A stretch of DNA of 64,000 nucleotides, taken from contig DKWV01000040.1 of assembly GCA_002491905.1 (NCBI GenBank), positions 3,318 to 67,317 on the forward strand. Reading direction: 5' to 3'. Positions 58,876-64,000 of the stretch are shown in pieces. The position numbers and the translations under genes were made by a program. The notes beneath the pieces are model-generated. The model worked only from the letters and a program-made list of their open reading frames with translations. It ran no database searches and was not told the DNA's origin. This DNA is from Lachnospiraceae bacterium UBA7143. GTDB taxonomy: Bacteria; Bacillota; Clostridia; Lachnospirales; Lachnospiraceae. Within the stretch, counting starts at the first letter, position 1. Each line of letters begins with the position of its first letter.

Positions 58876-61389
58876 ATGGGATTTACGGCTAGTATCGTAT
58901 CAGCAGTATTAAAGTCAGTAGTTGATGGTAAATTGGGAAGTGGGCTGATTAAGGAATTGGCAGATATTTCAATAGGTGGAATATCTGAAAAAGGCATAAA
59001 AGAGATTACAGATTTTATTAATCGAGAAAGAAAAAAGATTGACAAGATACTTTTAAGAGAGAGTAATAATTATGTGATAGTTGAGATAAAGTACTTGTTG
59101 TTTAGAATTGAAATTACGGATGAAGTACTTAGGCAATGCAAATATGACAGCATGAATTTTAGTGCTTTTTTGTGGGATAAATATAGAGCATGTAAAAGGG
59201 ATTATATAGAATGCGAAAGTGAGATTAAGAGATGCTTATTTTCTGTTGCAGATGCATTAATTAAATTAGTACGTGAGAGTGAAGCTTTTGAAAAAGATGT
59301 CTTGATACATATAAGTAATTCTGTTGATGATACTAATGTCGAATTGAAAAATATATCTGATTTTATGAAAGATAATTTCGATAAGTTAGATAATAATAGT
59401 CAAATTGTACTTGACTTACTATTAATGATTTTAGAACAAATTCAGAAGATAAATATGCAAGGAAATGAAAAAAAAAGTACAATTTACGAGAGAAAAAAGT
59501 TTAAGAATAATAAGAAGCAGAAGTATATAGAAAATTGGAATAGCAGATTATTTTTGCATATTGATAATGATGAAAATCCTATAACTTTGGAAGATGCATT
59601 TATTGTACCGGGGTTTAAGTATCATATTAAGTTAGATAGAATGAAATTTTTAGATAAGCATTCATTGACTCATGCTATAAAGATGTTTATGGAATATCAT
59701 AAAACATCAAATTTACTAATTACAGGAGTTCCTGGAATTGGAAAAACTAGTATAATTTCGTGGATTGCAAATAAATATAGTGATAATGAAAATGTTATTA
59801 TTTTGAGATTTCGTGATTGGAGTAATAAAGAGTTATTACACGGATTATTACATGCAATATTATGTACCCTTGATTGCGGAATAGATGATTTAGATAATAA
59901 AGTAATAATATTAGATGGATTTGATGAAATTAAATTAGTAAATCAACGTGAAAAATTGATTCGTGAACTATTCAATAGTATTCTGGATTTTGACAATTTG
60001 AAAATTATTATTACTTCAAGAACTGATTATTTAAAGGATGTGCATGCTTTTGAAAATGTATTTGAAATTTTGCCGTTTGATATTTTTCAGATTAAAAAAT
60101 TTTACCAGATAATAGTAGGTGTTGAGTTAAATCTGAATGATATAGATTGTGAAAATTTAGATATATTAGGTATACCAGTAATATTGTATATGTCTATTAT
60201 GGCTGGTATTAATTTGACATTAAGAACTACGAAAGCAGAATTATATAATCGTATTTTTGCTGAAAAGGGAGGCATTTTTGATAGATTTTGCTTTAGAGGG
60301 ATAGGTTATGATAATGGCTTACAACCTTTGAGAGATATAGGAAATGTAAGGGAATATTTAAAATTTTTACAGAATATTGCTTTTTTAATGTTTGAAAAGG
60401 ATGAGTTATCTTTGGAAAAAAAAGAATGTCATGAGCCTGAGTTAGAGTTTCAGGGAGAAAAGTTCACAGTTATGGAATTTCCTATAAAGCATTTTCTGGA
60501 AAGTAGTCAAAATAATATTGAATTTATACATAAATCATTATATGAGTATTTTGTTGCACAAAAGATATCGACATCAATATCTGAGGCAATAGATAGTTCT
60601 AAAGAAAAACTGTCATGTATTTTAGGAAAACTATTTAAGAATAATGTACTATCTAAAGAAATATTAAGTTTTTTGAAATATACAATTGAAAGTACTGAAT
60701 TAAGTACAAAATTTTATGAAGTGAATGAGGCTTTTCAATTAATGATAAGGAATGGGATGGTCTATTATACAAAAATGCGTTATAAAAATGTGATTAAATG
60801 CGAGATATGTATATTTACTAATATGCTTGAACTTATTCATTTATGGGAGATTCGGTGTTTAAAATATAGTGATTCTTTTTTTGATTATATTAAATGTAAT
60901 AAAGCGTATAGATTTAAATTAAATCTTAAAGATATTCATTTAAATAAATTGAAAATAGAAAGAGATTATTTAAATGATTTATATTTACAAAAATTTGAAT
61001 TGAATGAAATGGAAAGTATTTCAGAAGAAATGATGGGAATAGATTTAAGCGGGGCACATCTATCTAAAGCAAATTTAAATAGAGCAAGTTTAGTCGGTGC
61101 AAACTTGAAAGGAGCAGTTTTAGCGGAAGCAGATTTAAGACAAGCTAATTTGAAAAGAGCAGACTTAAGAGAGGCAGACTTAACAGGAGCAGATTTAAGA
61201 CAAGTTAATTTAGAAGGGGCAGACTTAAAGGGAACAAATTTAGAATCTTCAAGCTGGTTTAAAAGAGATCTTTTAAATGTAGCTTCGCAATTACAAGAAG
61301 CAAGGTTTGAATATATTTTAGTGTTTATCGAAGACAAAGTAATAAAGATATCTAAGGAAGATTTGTTTTTAAATATTTTTTCCAAATGA
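58876..61389 (+). CDS. NACHT-type STAND ATPase with C-terminal pentapeptide repeats
   Basis: 837 residues, very AT-rich codons. An N-terminal helical domain (1-200; FTASIVSAVLKSVVDGKLGS) precedes the ATPase: Walker A TGVPGIGKTS at 283-292, Walker B VIILDGFDEI at about 343-352, sensor IIITSRTDYL. A winged-helix/helical part follows with FIHKSLYEYFVAQ, a STAND signature. Residues about 722-793 are ten or so A(D/N)LxxA pentapeptide repeats, then a short tail. Bacterial NACHT proteins of this sort are anti-phage sensors; the repeats would take the role of the ligand-sensing domain. It is a single-gene unit on a mobile element, which fits. Confidence 0.8.
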   Translation: MGFTASIVSAVLKSVVDGKLGSGLIKELADISIGGISEKGIKEITDFINRERKKIDKILLRESNNYVIVEIKYLLFRIEITDEVLRQCKYDSMNFSAFLWDKYRACKRDYIECESEIKRCLFSVADALIKLVRESEAFEKDVLIHISNSVDDTNVELKNISDFMKDNFDKLDNNSQIVLDLLLMILEQIQKINMQGNEKKSTIYERKKFKNNKKQKYIENWNSRLFLHIDNDENPITLEDAFIVPGFKYHIKLDRMKFLDKHSLTHAIKMFMEYHKTSNLLITGVPGIGKTSIISWIANKYSDNENVIILRFRDWSNKELLHGLLHAILCTLDCGIDDLDNKVIILDGFDEIKLVNQREKLIRELFNSILDFDNLKIIITSRTDYLKDVHAFENVFEILPFDIFQIKKFYQIIVGVELNLNDIDCENLDILGIPVILYMSIMAGINLTLRTTKAELYNRIFAEKGGIFDRFCFRGIGYDNGLQPLRDIGNVREYLKFLQNIAFLMFEKDELSLEKKECHEPELEFQGEKFTVMEFPIKHFLESSQNNIEFIHKSLYEYFVAQKISTSISEAIDSSKEKLSCILGKLFKNNVLSKEILSFLKYTIESTELSTKFYEVNEAFQLMIRNGMVYYTKMRYKNVIKCEICIFTNMLELIHLWEIRCLKYSDSFFDYIKCNKAYRFKLNLKDIHLNKLKIERDYLNDLYLQKFELNEMESISEEMMGIDLSGAHLSKANLNRASLVGANLKGAVLAEADLRQANLKRADLREADLTGADLRQVNLEGADLKGTNLESSSWFKRDLLNVASQLQEARFEYILVFIEDKVIKISKEDLFLNIFSK

Positions 61390-61959
61390 AAAATCAATGG
61401 TCTATCTTTAAATTTCAGACGTAATAGCTATAGGTGATAAATTGTCAAGGTAATGGTTTTGCGCTTGAAATTTAAAGATGTACATTAGATTTTTAAAGAT
61501 GTAGTGGCGATTTAGGGAGAGTATGTTTATAGAGGCGTATTTCTATATAGGGGTATACCCATATATATGGGAGTCTTTTTTTTAACGGAAACATACCCCC
61601 TCCTTTATGGGAAAAGTTCGGTAGGTTCCAATTTAAAGGTGACGTATGAGTAGAACTACTAGGGGCTTTTCTACGTTAAAGTCAGAAAATTGAAATGTAA
61701 ACCTACCGGGGTACATCCTTGCGCCTGCTGCCCCTCCGCCGTCATATAAGCCACAAATAACCGCACTACAAGCCGATTTTAACCACTTTTCGGGCGTAGT
61801 CATAAAAATGATCACTGAATCCATTGCAAGCCCAAAATGAGCTAAAAATCGCATGATAGACATACGGTTACAAGTAAATAAACCACACAAAAAGGCCGTG
61901 AGTATCAACACTCATAGCCTTTATCATGTATCAATAATTATCAGTTTATCATAACACTA
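61390..61959. other. 570-base gap without supported genes
   Basis: It contains two touching palindromes, GGGTATACCC (61551-61560) and CCCATATATATGGG (61558-61571), followed by eight T, and CATACCCCCTCC soon after. The cluster may be the NACHT terminator, or an origin-of-transfer/replication feature. A minus-strand frame here (61633-61911) has no ribosome site and is not accepted. Confidence 0.4.
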
Positions 61960-62223
61960 TCACTCTAAATAGTATCCTGTGCCATCCTCAAAATACAGTT
62001 GCAAGCCATATTCAGTAGCCGAGAAGTCAACGATTGTATTCATATCCACAATATCATCATGAAGCAATATATATCCATCTGGTACAACTTCCCTGATCTC
62101 TGTTACTGTCTGTACTTCTGTTATTGTTTCCGCTTGCGTAGTACCTAACAGATAAGCCAATACAAGCATGATTCCCATAACTGTAATGATTCCGATAGCT
62201 TTAAATGTTTTCTTCATAGTCAT
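61960..62223 (-). CDS. Small membrane-anchored unknown protein
   Basis: 87 residues; AAGGAG lies six bases before the first ATG, a second ATG follows two codons later. One N-terminal membrane segment (AIGIITVMGIMLVLAYLLG), then a short outside domain with TEVQTVTEIREVVPDGYILL and a beta-like acidic end. Family unknown. It is 87 bases after the ArdC gene on the same strand and likely in its operon. Confidence 0.65.
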   Translation of the reverse strand: MTMKKTFKAIGIITVMGIMLVLAYLLGTTQAETITEVQTVTEIREVVPDGYILLHDDIVDMNTIVDFSATEYGLQLYFEDGTGYYLE

Positions 62224-62310
62224 ATGATCTCCTTCTCATTAATGATATATTGGTTTTAGATATCAGGGTGTAGCCATTTCTATTGGTTACACCCATTTTT
62301 TTACTTGTTC

Positions 62311-63165
62311 CTACGCTTCCCCAAGTATATACTTGACAGCTTTCTCGGCCTTGCTTGATGCCGATACAATGAATTTAACATCATTCCGCAACACTGAAAG
62401 CCAATTCTGAATGTATGCGGCTGAGTTTGTGAAACTGCCTTTCGTTTCTACGCCGATAATATTTAAAATGGTTGCACTCCCGATCTCTGCAACTAACTCT
62501 TCCTTGCTGTAATCCTGACTACCAAAAGCAACGTTCTTACCTTTACGATCTTCCGCACGATTGCAACGATTTTCCTTCATCGTAGAATGTATACACTCAT
62601 GAAATGCCGTTGAATAATATTCGCTTGAATCGGTGAATTGTTCAAACAGTGGCAAACATATCATGTCATGAGTGGGTGAGTAGTAGGCGCGATTTCCTGC
62701 CATGTGCTTAACCGTTATATTTTCCCTTGTCCAGTAGTCATACAATACATTTTCCGCTTTTTCTATCGGCTCTATGTCGTGCAGCTCTTCCTCCTGTAAA
62801 GGTTCTACACCGTCAACCTGTGAAATATGAAACACATTGTAGTATCTCAATAAAGGTATCTGCTTTACTACCTTTGTGCCGTCTTCCTGTTCTTCTTCTA
62901 CAGGCTGTATCTTCCAAAAACAAACAATCTCCGATTTCTCACCCTTGCGAATATGACCGCCTAAGTCCTGCCATTGCTTAAAGGTAGCATATTCACCATC
63001 ATGCTGTAAAAGCATCTGATTTAATAATGAGTAGGGCTTTTTGCTGACACGGTTGAATGCGCCGCTTCTGATACCTGTCCAGGGCTTTTGCCACGGTATG
63101 ATATTGTTCTCTAACTGTTCAATGATCCGATCTGTTACCATCTCATAAACTGATTTTGCTGCCAT
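62311..63165 (-). CDS. ardC: ArdC-type antirestriction protein with zincin domain
   Basis: 284 residues, AGGAGG before ATG. The N-terminal part (VYEMVTDRIIEQLENNIIPW, GIRSGAFNRVSKKPYSLLNQ, WQDLGGHIRKGEK) is the ArdC ssDNA-binding domain. The C-terminal metallopeptidase has AFHECIHST (H-E-x-x-H) and EELVAEIGSA for zinc. ArdC proteins shield incoming single-stranded plasmid DNA from host restriction during conjugation. Its presence supports a conjugative or mobilisable element. Confidence 0.88.
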   Translation of the reverse strand: MAAKSVYEMVTDRIIEQLENNIIPWQKPWTGIRSGAFNRVSKKPYSLLNQMLLQHDGEYATFKQWQDLGGHIRKGEKSEIVCFWKIQPVEEEQEDGTKVVKQIPLLRYYNVFHISQVDGVEPLQEEELHDIEPIEKAENVLYDYWTRENITVKHMAGNRAYYSPTHDMICLPLFEQFTDSSEYYSTAFHECIHSTMKENRCNRAEDRKGKNVAFGSQDYSKEELVAEIGSATILNIIGVETKGSFTNSAAYIQNWLSVLRNDVKFIVSASSKAEKAVKYILGEA

Positions 63166-63307
63166 GTGCTTAACCTCCTGTTAGTCAACTTGATCCAGCC
63201 GCCAAACAGTTTCTTGTTACTTTTCACACTGTCAACTAATTGTATCAACTGCCGACGTGTTACTGCTTCACTTAGATAACTGTTATGTGTGGCTGATTGG
63301 TTATTAG

Positions 63308-63421
63308 CTACTTGTTTATAATGATCGTTGCATTACTGTCATTTGCTATGATTACGGTTATGCTGGTATAGATTGCTTTTAAAATCTGGTACTCAAAATA
63401 TGTTACGTTTTTTCTGATCAT
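63308..63421 (-). CDS. Possible 37-residue protein
   Basis: GGAGG is nine bases before ATG. MIRKNVTYFEYQILKAIYTS then a beta-like tail. Right after it another minus-strand frame (to 63135) reads protein-like (SEAVTRRQLIQLVDSVKSNK, LFGGWIKLTNRR) without a start codon. The two may be halves of one gene of about 100 residues split by a frameshift. No other gene in 63166-63514. Confidence 0.4.
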   Translation of the reverse strand: MIRKNVTYFEYQILKAIYTSITVIIANDSNATIIINK

Positions 63422-63443
63422 TGCCGTTTTCCTCCAAAATAAA

Positions 63444-63484
63444 AAAGTGTAAAGCCTTTAATAACTCAATAGACTTTACACTTT
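63444..63484. terminator. Bidirectional terminator
   Basis: AAAGTGTAAAG pairs with CTTTACACTTT around an 18-base loop, with A-run on the left and T-run on the right. It separates the coiled-coil gene from the ArdC operon. Confidence 0.65.
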
Positions 63485-63832
63485 ATTTGGTGTGATATAT
63501 TTATATAGTCGTGGTTACGCTGTATGTGCCGATTTATCTTCTTTGTGCTTATCTAAGATATTGTGTACTCTTTCGACTTCATCAAGCACTAAGCCGCATT
63601 CTTTTCGTATCTCATTTTTTAAGACACGTTCGGTTTGTTTTAAATCTGCTTTTACATCAACCATATCTTTTTCAAGGTCTGTGACTTTCTGGTCAAGTGT
63701 TGTTACCTTTTCAAGAATCAGATCAAGTTTTTCACTGTCTGTCATGTTATCACCGCCTTTGCTGCGATTGTTGGGACTTTTGTTATTTGAGGTAAGTATA
63801 TCACAGCCAGAGTGTAAAGTCTATTCAATTAT
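63461..63832. repeat. 22-base inverted repeats flanking the coiled-coil gene
   Basis: 63461-63482 and the reverse complement of 63811-63832 agree at 20 of 22 positions (left unit ATAACTCAATAGACTTTACA...). They enclose the gene at 63515-63745. They could be the ends of a small mobile cassette, or two binding sites of one regulator. Confidence 0.5.
63515..63745 (-). CDS. Small coiled-coil protein
   Basis: 76 residues in almost one continuous heptad pattern: LDLILEKVTTLDQKVTDLEK, then VDVKADLKQTERVL, ending EDKSAHTA. AAGGCGGTGA lies before ATG. Short coiled-coil proteins like this are frequent on clostridial elements; function unknown. Possibly multimerises or binds a partner encoded beyond the window. 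Confidence 0.65.
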   Translation of the reverse strand: MTDSEKLDLILEKVTTLDQKVTDLEKDMVDVKADLKQTERVLKNEIRKECGLVLDEVERVHNILDKHKEDKSAHTA

Positions 63833-63882
63833 CAAGGTGCTTTAGGTTGTGGGTTATTTGATTTGATAAGATTATTATAACA

Positions 63883-63950
63883 TCTTGTACAAGAATAACA
63901 ATATAAATCTTGTACAAGATTAAAAAGTTAATTTATACATCTTGTACAAA
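63883..63950. promoter_or_regulatory. Three TCTTGTACAAGA operators with a promoter
   Basis: Perfect 12-bp palindromes at 63883-63894 and 63908-63919 and a partial copy at 63940-63950. TTGTAC of the second operator, 18 bases and TATACA (63934-63939) form a plausible promoter reading out of the window, with the third operator over the transcript start. A self-repressing regulator gene beyond 64000 is likely. Confidence 0.55.
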
Positions 63951-64000
63951 TATTTATTGAGTGGAAAAAATATGTGTGATACAATATTAAAAAGAAAAAT

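Noticed and set aside
61633..61911. Minus-strand frame of 92 codons
   Set aside because: No ribosome site, no protein-like pattern, and it lies in a palindromic gap.

Overview
The window looks like chromosome of an anaerobic gut Firmicute of the Clostridia, most likely a Lachnospiraceae member. Strong AGGAGG ribosome binding sites, an agr-type quorum-sensing locus with LytTR regulators, a C-terminal-ferredoxin aldo/keto reductase, a short RumA-type methyltransferase, an SGGD-type D,D-carboxypeptidase and a CXXC mini-protein next to a TlpA lipoprotein all point that way. This assignment is inference from gene content. Three base-composition zones can be seen by eye: a moderately AT-rich toxin array (1-7.9 kb), a GC-balanced chromosomal core (8-53.2 kb) and a strongly AT-rich mobile or plasmid-like segment (53.3-64 kb).

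1-7.9 kb is a graveyard and reservoir of polymorphic-toxin modules. The same pre-toxin segment (GLGGFVKDVLTGAVVGGLG..., then FYGAGEAVEKLRGSVAG) recurs six times, plus one cut off by the window start, each time followed by a different C-terminal domain and usually a small immunity-like gene. Hairpins with the core GAATCGGAG/CTCCGATTC separate several cassettes. Three modules share a second conserved junction ending in TGYRY and then diverge. One module is a broken GIY-YIG-like nuclease whose Imm26-like immunity gene is still intact. The parental full-length toxin gene is presumably upstream of base 1.

8-12.2 kb carries an agr-like peptide signalling locus: a 51-residue AgrD-type precursor, a GHKL sensor kinase and a LytTR regulator on the minus strand, AgrB on the plus strand, a second closely similar LytTR regulator and an XRE regulator. 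12.3-26 kb holds an SOS-controlled Y-family polymerase, rRNA/tRNA uracil methyltransferase, an orphan EutH transporter, a D,D-carboxypeptidase, TfoX and TetR proteins, oleate hydratase, a HipBA toxin-antitoxin pair with a probably leaderless promoter, a soluble PAS chemoreceptor and glutamine synthetase. 26-39.8 kb holds a 1712-residue secreted CAP/Ig-like protein, ZIP metal transporter, aldo/keto reductase, MATE exporter, alanine/glycine symporter, nucleoid-associated protein, a lipase-like protein and a class I amidotransferase.

39.9-46.6 kb is an arabinose-polymer utilisation region: GH43, GH51, a zinc-ribbon protein, then a separately promoted ABC sugar importer without its ATPase. 46.7-53.2 kb has a GNAT enzyme, cyclopropane fatty acid synthase, a membrane ferredoxin/CXXC/TlpA redox operon, a methyltransferase, a metallo-beta-lactamase-fold enzyme, a frameshifted GNAT gene and an atypical carbamoyltransferase.

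From about 53.3 kb a tRNA 3'-end-like fragment and three 12-bp direct repeats mark a likely integration boundary. The AT-rich segment that follows has an HU-like protein, small unknown proteins, a winged-helix replication-type protein, a large intergenic region that looks like a structured RNA gene of about 550 nt, a NUMOD/HNH-derived protein, a NACHT ATPase with pentapeptide repeats (candidate anti-phage protein), an ArdC-type antirestriction protein, and operator-like palindromes at the right edge. No integrase, relaxase or second attachment site lies inside the window, so the element is only partly seen.
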